Assembly (NCBI GenBank): GCA_050485785.1
Contig: JBJHCA010000108.1
Span: forward strand, 1 to 8,837
DNA from: JBJHCA01 sp050485785
Lineage (GTDB): Bacteria > Bacteroidota > Bacteroidia > Chitinophagales > Saprospiraceae
Direction of reading: 5' to 3'
Length of the DNA stretch: 8,837 nucleotides
Below, in pieces: positions 1-6,084 of this stretch; within the stretch, counting starts at the first letter, position 1; the number at the start of each line of letters is the position of its first letter. The notes beneath the pieces are model-generated. The model did no database searches, was not told the DNA's origin, and was given only the letters and a program-made list of their open reading frames with translations. The position numbers and the translations under genes were made by a program.

Positions 1-129
1 ATACACAGCCGCATCATCACCAATACCGAAAATCAGTTTGCTGTTGCGTGGAGGCCGGTGAGGGTTCAGCCCTTTAAGGTGTTCGATCAGTCCAAATTCA
101 CCCAGTGTACCTACTTCCGTTCTGTTCAT
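1..129 (-). CDS. thiL: Thiamine-monophosphate kinase, N-terminal fragment
   Basis: The gene enters from the left edge and only its first 43 codons are in view, starting at the ATG at 129-127. ThiL phosphorylates thiamine monophosphate to thiamine diphosphate with ATP, the last step of cofactor synthesis in the cytoplasm. The visible peptide has the family's two opening signatures: RTEVGTLGEFGLIEHL at residues 3-18, and FGIGDDAAV at residues 34-42, the Gly-Asp-Asp segment that helps bind Mg-nucleotide in the AIR-synthase/ThiL fold. The start lies 15 bp after the stop of the metallo-hydrolase gene on the same strand, so the two are probably co-transcribed. No strong ribosome binding site is visible, which is normal for Bacteroidota. 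Whether the rest of the gene is intact cannot be judged. Confidence 0.87.
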   Translation of the reverse strand, partial: MNRTEVGTLGEFGLIEHLKGLNPHRPPRNSKLIFGIGDDAAVY

Positions 130-144
130 GTTGTCACTTTCTCG

Positions 145-810
145 CTAAAAAATATTCTCCCCCCTTTGCCAGGCACGTATAAAGGGATTGGTTTTCCGCT
201 CCGCTCCAATGCGGGTATTTTCCATGTGGCCGGGCATCACCTCGGTGTTGTCAGGGAGGGTAAGCAATTTATCAAAAATACTCTTCATCAGAGTTGGGCC
301 GTCTCCTCCCGGCAGGTCGGTCCGGCCAATGCTCCCTTTAAACAATACATCCCCGGCCACTACAAAGCCGGCCTCTTCACAGTAGAAGCAAATACTGGCG
401 GGTGAATGACCCGGGGTAAACAATACCTGAAGCCTGGTCCCACCAAAACTGAGAACATCGGGTTCATCAACAGTCTGATCAGGCTCTCTTACTATGGGAG
501 GTTTCATGCCAAACATAGGTGCATAATCCGGAACCGACATCAATTGACTCACCTCGCCACGGTGGGTTATAAAAGGAACATTCCAGGTGGTGAGCACAAA
601 GTCATTTCCCAGAACGTGGTCAATATGGCAATGGGTATTGAGCAGGTAAACCGGCTTTAAACCCCGGCTTGTAATTGCTTCCCTGAGCTCCTTTTCTTCG
701 GCTGAAGTATGGCATCCCGGATCAATAATTACACATTCTCCGGTTTTGTCGTATATTACGTAGGTATTTTCGTAGTATGGATTAAAGGTAAATTTTAAAC
801 TTTGGGTCAT
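145..810 (-). CDS. Metallo-beta-lactamase fold hydrolase, glyoxalase II-like
   Basis: A cytoplasmic binuclear metal hydrolase of 221 residues. All metal ligands expected for the fold are present: HCHIDH at 60-65, His135 in TPGHS, Asp154 in AGDVLF and His195 in PGHM. The GSIGRTDLPGGD segment at 159-170 is typical of the short YcbL-like glyoxalase II group, which lacks the extra C-terminal helical domain of classical GloB. Likely substrates are thioesters such as S-lactoylglutathione or an analogue, but specificity cannot be read from sequence. I start it at the ATG at 810-808, because homologues begin near MTQSLKFTF. An in-frame ATG at 861 would add 17 residues unlike the family. It probably leads an operon with thiL, 15 bp downstream, and is divergent from the barrel protein gene across 90 bp. 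I have no functional explanation for the pairing with thiL. Confidence 0.92.
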   Translation of the reverse strand: MTQSLKFTFNPYYENTYVIYDKTGECVIIDPGCHTSAEEKELREAITSRGLKPVYLLNTHCHIDHVLGNDFVLTTWNVPFITHRGEVSQLMSVPDYAPMFGMKPPIVREPDQTVDEPDVLSFGGTRLQVLFTPGHSPASICFYCEEAGFVVAGDVLFKGSIGRTDLPGGDGPTLMKSIFDKLLTLPDNTEVMPGHMENTRIGAERKTNPFIRAWQRGENIF

Positions 811-880
811 CTTAAGCCGGGTTTGTGCGTTACTATCTTTGGTGAGGCTGCAAGTTCGCATTAATCAAACACTTTGCCAC

Positions 881-888
881 TAAATTTG
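881..888 (+). promoter_or_regulatory. Candidate Bacteroidota -7 promoter element
   Basis: TAAATTTG matches the Bacteroidota sigma-A -7 consensus TAnnTTTG exactly. It lies 12 bp upstream of the ATG at 901, in the 90-bp divergent gap. The -33 region is poor: only TTCG at 855-858 is at roughly the right distance. Transcription from here would leave a very short leader of about 5-8 nt. It is a candidate only. Confidence 0.3.
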
Positions 889-900
889 CTTCGGATTATT

Positions 901-3900
901 ATGCGCTTTTTGTGTACACTGTTGATTATTGGTCTTTTAGTGCAGGATATTTCTGCTCAGGTGGCGTCAGTGGAGTTTGGCAAAAACAGGATTCAGTACC
1001 GCGAATTTGTCTGGAGCCAATACAAGTCAGAAAGATTCATCATTTATTGGTATCAGGAAGGAATGTCGCTGGGCCACTTTACAGCGCTCATAGCCGAAAA
1101 CGATCTGGACGATATTCAGTCTATGATGGAATACCGGCTCAACGTACCCGCCGAGATCCTGGTGTTTAATGATCTTGACGACCTGAAACAGAGTAACATC
1201 GGTGATGAAGAAATTGTATCGGGCAGTAAGGGAATTACTAAAATATCGGGGAACAAAATTTTTGTTTATTTTAACGGCAGCCACCGTGAACTGAGGAAGC
1301 AGATCAGGCAGGGAATTGCTCTGCTGATGCTGGAACGAATGATGTTTGGCTGGAGTATTCAGGAAATGATGCAGAATTCGGTAGCGGTTGATCTGCCCGA
1401 CTGGTTTTATTACGGCCTGGGTTCATATGCAGGTGAATGGTGGAATACTGACCTTGATGACCGGATGCGGGACTACTTTTTGCACAACGAAGCTGATTTT
1501 TTTGATTTTGCCCGCGAAGAACCCGTTCTGGCCGGACACAGCATGTGGTACTACATTTATCAGAATTACGGAGCCAATGCCCCGGCCAATCTGCTTTACC
1601 TCACCCGCATTAACCGCTCGGTAGAAGCCAGCTTCATGTATGTATTGGGCACCACGCAGGCTACCGTAGCCGAAAACTGGAAACACTTTTACAGCAAGTA
1701 CTATGCTAATGATGCTGAATCACTCGGGACAACCGCTGTGTCAGGAGTATCCGCCCCACAAAAAGATATCCATATAGAAAACCCTGAAACCGCAAGCATT
1801 ATCCCTCTGAGAAATCGCCGGAACCATCCTGTAACTGATATTGCACTTCATCCCTCCGGACAAAAGCTGGCCTATGTGGTCAACGACAGGAGTCGGGTTC
1901 GCGTGATGATTACCGATATTCAAAAGGATGAGCGGCCTGTGCGCGCTTTCAGACAGGGTTACAGAAACCGGGTGCAGGAAACGGATTACGGCTACCCGAT
2001 CATTACCTGGACTCCCGACGGGAAGGCTCTCAGCATCATTTACAAGCACCGGGATAAGATCATGCATTCGTTTTACGATGTAGAAACCGGTAAAACCACT
2101 ACTACAGAAATCCCCGGACGTTACGATCGCATTCTCTCTGCTTCCTATATTACCCCGGAAAGAATGGTGTTTACCGCGGTAAGTCTGGGCATTTCGGACG
2201 TGTTTATGTACAATGTGCAAACCCGGGGAACCGAGCGCATTACGAACGACTTCTATGACTACCGGGATGCTCAGCAGGTGAGGCTTCAACCCGGAGTGCA
2301 GGGCATTGTGTTTGCATCAAACAGAACCGGCACCCGACTAACCACCGAACGCCTTGATACTACCCTGCCTACAGGCAATTACAATTTGTTTCTCCTAAGT
2401 CCCGGACGGACGGAACTGCTTCAGCTTACCCACGATGATTACACGGACAACTATGGCGTACAGCCCTGGCAAGGAAGATATTTTTCCTATCTGAGTGACC
2501 GCAACGGAGTAGTTAACCGCTATGTGGCTCGCATAGATACCGTGGTGCTTTACGAAGAGCAGGTACTGATTACCGATACCGGGCGTGAAATTGTTATTCC
2601 GCCGGATTCCGTTTTTACCGATACCACCGTAGTGATCGACACTGTCTTCATCAGGCCGGTAAAAGGGCCCAAAGCATTCAGCTTTCCGGTTAGCCACGGG
2701 CTGAACAACATCCGCATTCACCATGTGGAACAGGATGCTGGCAAGTTGGTACAAATGCAACTCATCAACGGGAAACACGTGGTTTCTATGGCATCTGCCG
2801 ATACGGTATTACTGGACACACTACCATTGAGTCGCTCAATGAGCCGTGCCGGAAACTGGATCAACCGCGCTGCCAGAGCCGACAGGCTCAAGCCCGGTGA
2901 TCCGCCGCCAACCAAAGAAGCCGAGGACAAAGCTGTAGATGTTTTACCCGAAACGGCACGGCCTGAAACGGACATCGAAGTGATACCCGACACCGGAAGA
3001 ATCAATATCAACAACTACTTTTTTCAAAGCGACTTTCAGCGGGACAGGAGACGCGAAGCCGCCACCATTACCTTTGACCAGAGTGGCCGGCCTTCACTAA
3101 CCTCGCCTTCGGCAGGCCGGAGTCCGGCAACTGTTGAACAGCGACCGCTGCACCATTTTAACCGCAACCGCATAGTACCCTACCGGCTGACTTTCAAAAA
3201 TGAATACTTTTCAACCAGGCTCGACAACAGTTTGCTGTTTGATGGTTTGGAATCATTTGCGGCAGATGGCCGACAGTTTGGCTATCAGCCTCCGGGTCTG
3301 CTGATGGAGGCCAAGGTGAAAGACATTTTTGAAGACTATGAGTTTACATTGGGTATGCGGGTATCCACTTCGCTTACCGGGCTTGAATACTTTTTCATCG
3401 CAGACCGTTTGAAGCAGCGCCTCAATCGCCGGTTTGCCTTTTACCGCCACACACGGAGGTTTGACCTGGGCTTTGGCATTGTCCAACTCCCGGGCGGAGG
3501 GGTTTCGTGGAGCCCGATTCGCCGATTACGAACCAATTTGGCCATGTTGGAGTTGCGTTATCCGCTGGATGTTTACACCAGCCTACGGGCGCGTTCATTT
3601 GCCCGTTTTGATCAGAACTATCTGATGGTACGCGACGACGGCTCGCTGAATGAACCGGTCATCAAGCAACAGCGTGTAGGCGGAAGGCTCGAGTACGTTT
3701 ACGACAACACGCTCAAAATGGACCTGAACCTTCTGGACGGTACGCGGTACAAAGTGTTTGCCGAAATTCAGAAAGCCTTTAACCTCGATCTGGACGACAG
3801 GTTTTCACTCGATCTTGAACAGGGATTTATGGGCTTGCTGGGGCTTGACTTCAGGCATTACCTCAAAATCACCAACCATACCATTCTCGCCGGACGGCTG

Positions 3901-4434
3901 GCTGCCCAAACTTCATTCGGAACCGGTAAGTACTTGTATTTCCTGGGTGGTACCGACAACTGGATTTTCCAGAGTTTTGAAGGGGATGTCCCCATACCCA
4001 GAGAAGGCGATTTCGCATTTCAAACCGTGGCCACCAATCTGCGCGGATTCAGAAACAACGTACGCAACGGCAACACCTTTGCACTGGCCAATATTGAACT
4101 GCGAGCTGCCATTTTCAATTACTTTGGCCGCACTCCACCCCGGTCTTCATTTCTGCGCCATTTCCAGGTAGTGGGATTTTATGACATCGGCACAGCATGG
4201 CAGGGCTTCAACCCCTTTGATGAAGACAATCCGCTTAACACCGAAATAGTATCCACAAGCCCTGAAGTGGTAGTGCAGGTACGCTACTTCCGCAATCCCA
4301 TCGTCAGTGGAACCGGTTTTGGCGTGCGAAGCGAAATATTCGGCTACTTTCTGCGGCTCGACTATGCCTGGGGCATCGAAACCGGGCAGATACAGCGGCC
4401 GTTGCTCTACGTATCCATGGGTAAGGACTTTTAG
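901..4434 (+). CDS. Secreted pseudo-peptidase/TolB-like propeller/Omp85-type barrel protein
   Basis: A predicted outer-membrane protein of 1177 residues. Residues 1-20 form a signal peptide (MRFLCTLLIIGLLVQDISA, then Q). Residues 21-300 resemble the peptidase-MA/gluzincin fold, including LPDWFYYGLGSYAGE at 165-179, but no HExxH is present. Residues 305-546 hold TolB/PD40-like propeller repeats (for example LHPSGQKLAYV, WTPDGKALSIIY, FSYLSDRNG). Residues 547-760 form a hydrophilic linker rich in Pro, Thr and Asp. From about 760 to the final Phe1177 the sequence alternates like a beta-barrel and carries LRGF at 1047-1050, akin to the VRGF/Y motif of Omp85 proteins. It ends GFGVRSEIF...LRLDYAWGIE...SMGKDF, the D15-type terminal strand signature. 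I use the ATG at 901, because the upstream in-frame start at 874 is TTG. The gene stands alone, convergent with arsS. Its role is unknown; export, assembly or surface anchoring are possible. Confidence 0.9.
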   Translation: MRFLCTLLIIGLLVQDISAQVASVEFGKNRIQYREFVWSQYKSERFIIYWYQEGMSLGHFTALIAENDLDDIQSMMEYRLNVPAEILVFNDLDDLKQSNIGDEEIVSGSKGITKISGNKIFVYFNGSHRELRKQIRQGIALLMLERMMFGWSIQEMMQNSVAVDLPDWFYYGLGSYAGEWWNTDLDDRMRDYFLHNEADFFDFAREEPVLAGHSMWYYIYQNYGANAPANLLYLTRINRSVEASFMYVLGTTQATVAENWKHFYSKYYANDAESLGTTAVSGVSAPQKDIHIENPETASIIPLRNRRNHPVTDIALHPSGQKLAYVVNDRSRVRVMITDIQKDERPVRAFRQGYRNRVQETDYGYPIITWTPDGKALSIIYKHRDKIMHSFYDVETGKTTTTEIPGRYDRILSASYITPERMVFTAVSLGISDVFMYNVQTRGTERITNDFYDYRDAQQVRLQPGVQGIVFASNRTGTRLTTERLDTTLPTGNYNLFLLSPGRTELLQLTHDDYTDNYGVQPWQGRYFSYLSDRNGVVNRYVARIDTVVLYEEQVLITDTGREIVIPPDSVFTDTTVVIDTVFIRPVKGPKAFSFPVSHGLNNIRIHHVEQDAGKLVQMQLINGKHVVSMASADTVLLDTLPLSRSMSRAGNWINRAARADRLKPGDPPPTKEAEDKAVDVLPETARPETDIEVIPDTGRININNYFFQSDFQRDRRREAATITFDQSGRPSLTSPSAGRSPATVEQRPLHHFNRNRIVPYRLTFKNEYFSTRLDNSLLFDGLESFAADGRQFGYQPPGLLMEAKVKDIFEDYEFTLGMRVSTSLTGLEYFFIADRLKQRLNRRFAFYRHTRRFDLGFGIVQLPGGGVSWSPIRRLRTNLAMLELRYPLDVYTSLRARSFARFDQNYLMVRDDGSLNEPVIKQQRVGGRLEYVYDNTLKMDLNLLDGTRYKVFAEIQKAFNLDLDDRFSLDLEQGFMGLLGLDFRHYLKITNHTILAGRLAAQTSFGTGKYLYFLGGTDNWIFQSFEGDVPIPREGDFAFQTVATNLRGFRNNVRNGNTFALANIELRAAIFNYFGRTPPRSSFLRHFQVVGFYDIGTAWQGFNPFDEDNPLNTEIVSTSPEVVVQVRYFRNPIVSGTGFGVRSEIFGYFLRLDYAWGIETGQIQRPLLYVSMGKDF
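3087..3128. repeat. Nested palindrome cluster within the linker of the barrel protein
   Basis: In 42 bp there are three overlapping inverted repeats. CCGGCCT (3087-3093) pairs with AGGCCGG (3114-3120). GCCT (3105-3108) pairs with AGGC (3114-3117) around TCGGC. GCCGGA (3116-3121) pairs with TCCGGC (3123-3128) around one G. The stretch is in frame and encodes SGRPSLTSPSAGRSPA around residues 728-743, in the low-complexity linker before the barrel. It may be a captured REP-like palindromic element, or chance in a GC-rich linker. Confidence 0.5.
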
Positions 4435-4509
4435 CGGTTGTTTTTATGTTTTGGTATAGCTCTTTGTTATGCAGTCTGCCCGTATTTAGCCTTTTGAGTA
4501 TGTGGACGA

Positions 4510-5577
4510 TTATACCAACTCTCCCCCACAACTGGAGCCTGCACCGGCAGTACAGGCAAAGCAGTGCACATCGGTTACAATACTTCGCTGTATCAGACTG
4601 TCCATGTCAAACCGGTCAATATGCTCAGAGCCCGGTGCTGACACACCCAGCTCCAGCATCTGATTAAAGTCGCAGTCGTACAAATAACCGTCCCAGCTCA
4701 CAGACAGGGTATTACGGCACATCAACCCATTCAGAGTAGCCGGATTAAATGCGCTGATAAGCTTGTCCATATACTCATCATAATTGCCGCTTTCGAGCAA
4801 ATAATCAAGAAAACGGCTGATGGGTACATTGGTAATGGTGAACAGCCGATTGAACACTACGCCATGCTTCTGCAGCAGTTGCTTTCTGAACTCTTCTTCC
4901 AAAGCATGCTGGCTGTCCGGTAAAAATGCTCCGGTAGGATTGTAAACCAGATTGAGTTCAAGGCCAGTTTCCGGCAATCCATATCCCTCTTCATTGAGCA
5001 ATCTTATGGCCCGGATGGAATCATCAAACACTCCTTCACCCCGCTGGCGGTCGGTGCGCAGTTTGCTGAAATACGGCAATGAAGAAGTTACCTCAACCCG
5101 GTGGGCTGCAAAAAATGCCGGCAATTCGCGGTACTTTTTATTGGCTACCAGAATAGTGAGATTGCTCCGAACTATTACTCTGCAATTCAATGCCCGGCAC
5201 TGCTCCACAAACCACCGGAAATGCGGATGCATCTCGGGTGCTCCTCCGGTAATGTCCACTGTGCCAATGCCGGTTTGCCTTAGTATTTCAAGACAACGGA
5301 TCATATGCCTCTCCGACATCTTTTCGGTGCGGTCCGGACCGGCATCAACATGGCAGTGCGCACAGGTTTGGTTGCACATTTTGCCGATGTTGATTTGGAG
5401 TATCTCCGGTTTCAACGGTCTTAGTCGGTCTATCCCGGCATTCTTCAGATGCCCGGCAAAACCGGGGCTGTCTGCATTACCGGCAGTGCCGGTACGCAGT
5501 ACTTTGAGCTGGATGAAAGTATCACTCAGGGGGCTTTCCCGGCTCCGCAATGATTGAGTTTTAAGTTTTGAGGCCAT
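4510..5577 (-). CDS. arsS: Arsenosugar biosynthesis radical SAM enzyme ArsS
   Basis: A cytoplasmic radical SAM enzyme of 355 residues. In this family ArsS uses S-adenosylmethionine and a [4Fe-4S] cluster to attach a 5'-deoxyadenosyl group to dimethylated arsenic, giving the precursor of arsenosugars. Cluster ligands Cys68, Cys72 and Cys75 lie in GKMCNQTCAHCHVDAGPDR, and the SAM-binding glycine motif is GGAPE at 111-115. The C-terminal DUF3641-like region holds Cys287, Cys302, Cys339, Cys342 and Cys350, ending in CFACTAGAGSSCGGELV; these may bind a second cluster. As I recall, some family members carry selenocysteine near this end; here every position is Cys and the stop is TAA. The N-terminus (PLSDTFIQLKVL) matches the family, supporting the ATG at 5577. 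The gene follows its peroxidase-like partner by 29 bp, a gap that contains the palindrome CCCGGTGCCGGG at 5594-5605. No terminator hairpin is evident before the convergent barrel gene. Confidence 0.93.
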   Translation of the reverse strand: MASKLKTQSLRSRESPLSDTFIQLKVLRTGTAGNADSPGFAGHLKNAGIDRLRPLKPEILQINIGKMCNQTCAHCHVDAGPDRTEKMSERHMIRCLEILRQTGIGTVDITGGAPEMHPHFRWFVEQCRALNCRVIVRSNLTILVANKKYRELPAFFAAHRVEVTSSLPYFSKLRTDRQRGEGVFDDSIRAIRLLNEEGYGLPETGLELNLVYNPTGAFLPDSQHALEEEFRKQLLQKHGVVFNRLFTITNVPISRFLDYLLESGNYDEYMDKLISAFNPATLNGLMCRNTLSVSWDGYLYDCDFNQMLELGVSAPGSEHIDRFDMDSLIQRSIVTDVHCFACTAGAGSSCGGELV

Positions 5578-5606
5578 TTTTCCAAAATATCCACCCGGTG
5601 CCGGGA

Positions 5607-5936
5607 CTACATGGTCAGCTTTTTAACGTGATTCATCATCTGAACACCGTGAACCAGTGAAGCTCCGCTTCTGATGGCTGCAGCCACATGCACTGCTTCC
5701 ATCATCTGCTCTTCATCGGCTCCTTTTTGGAGGCAATCTGAAGAGTAAGCATCAATGCAATACGGGCATTGAAGGGCATGAGAAACTGCCAGAGCTATCA
5801 GCGATTTCTCGCGACGGCTGAGGGCTCCTTCTTCAAACACTGCCCCATACCAGGCAAAAAACTTTTCTCCCAGTTCAGGCTGAAATTCGGAAATATTGCC
5901 AAACTTTCCAAGATCCTTTTCATTGTAATAGCTCAT
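5607..5936 (-). CDS. Arsenosugar biosynthesis-associated peroxidase-like protein (CMD/AhpD family)
   Basis: A small all-helical protein of 109 residues in the carboxymuconolactone decarboxylase/AhpD family. It belongs to the subgroup that accompanies arsS: MSYYNEKDLGKFG, FFAWYGAVFEEGAL, ALQCPYCIDAYSSDCL and AVHVAAAIRSGASLVHG are characteristic. The redox motif is Cys57-Pro-Tyr-Cys60. The position that is His in classical AhpD (CxxCxxxH) is Tyr64 here, so it is probably not a standard alkylhydroperoxidase. Some relatives, as I recall, have selenocysteine for the first Cys; this one has Cys. Its biochemical role is unproven; a thiol redox step on arsenic or protection of ArsS is plausible. I chose the ATG at 5936 because the family begins MSYY. 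The longer in-frame start at 6155 would overlap the divergent oxidoreductase gene with unrelated sequence. It is the first gene of the operon with arsS. Confidence 0.93.
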   Translation of the reverse strand: MSYYNEKDLGKFGNISEFQPELGEKFFAWYGAVFEEGALSRREKSLIALAVSHALQCPYCIDAYSSDCLQKGADEEQMMEAVHVAAAIRSGASLVHGVQMMNHVKKLTM

Positions 5937-6084
5937 TGTGCAGTCAGTTTTTGTGGTTGAAAGAAACGGCCTTTGCCAAAAATTGTGTAGGTTTCCACCC
6001 GATTGTATGTGCCAAAGTAGGCAGATAATGCGAAACCAAACAATCTGCAGGCCATTATCGGCTGAGAGGTAAAATAAGCTTGCT
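5937..6084. promoter_or_regulatory. Divergent intergenic control region
   Basis: This 148-bp gap separates the arsenosugar operon (leftward) from the flavoprotein operon (rightward) and should hold both promoters. On the minus strand, TACTTTG (6019-6013) is one base short of the Bacteroidota TAnnTTTG box, with TTTG (6040-6037) upstream at about -33 spacing. On the plus strand no good box is visible; GAGAGG at 6064-6069 is a possible but distant (15 nt) ribosome binding site for the ATG at 6085. No small gene is supported here. Confidence 0.4.
6021..6059. promoter_or_regulatory. Overlapping inverted repeats, possible operator
   Basis: Two inverted repeats interlock. GCAGAT (6021-6026) pairs with ATCTGC (6043-6048), with centres 22 bp apart, about two helical turns. 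GATAATG (6024-6030) pairs with CATTATC (6053-6059). They overlap the candidate -33 element of the arsenosugar operon, which would suit a repressor or activator site. No regulator gene is in view, and arms of 6-7 bp can arise by chance. Confidence 0.25.

Noticed and set aside
1741..2289. A 182-codon open frame on the minus strand.
   Set aside because: It is antisense to the propeller region of the barrel protein and has no recognisable motif; it is a shadow of the real frame.
4435..4509. Possible bidirectional terminator between the convergent barrel gene and arsS.
   Set aside because: There are T-rich stretches but no convincing GC-rich stem ahead of them, so no terminator is claimed.
4510..4530. 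Possible selenocysteine readthrough at the C-terminus of ArsS.
   Set aside because: The stop is TAA, not TGA, and the terminal motif is complete with Cys, so no recoding is needed.
4952..5557. A 201-codon open frame on the plus strand.
   Set aside because: It lies wholly opposite arsS, whose radical SAM and cysteine motifs are unmistakable. The plus-strand translation shows no domain or family resemblance.
5594..5605. Palindrome CCCGGTGCCGGG in the 29-bp gap before arsS, considered as an attenuator or processing site.
   Set aside because: The loop is only two bases for a five-base stem and no T-run follows in the direction of transcription. It is recorded only as a note under arsS.
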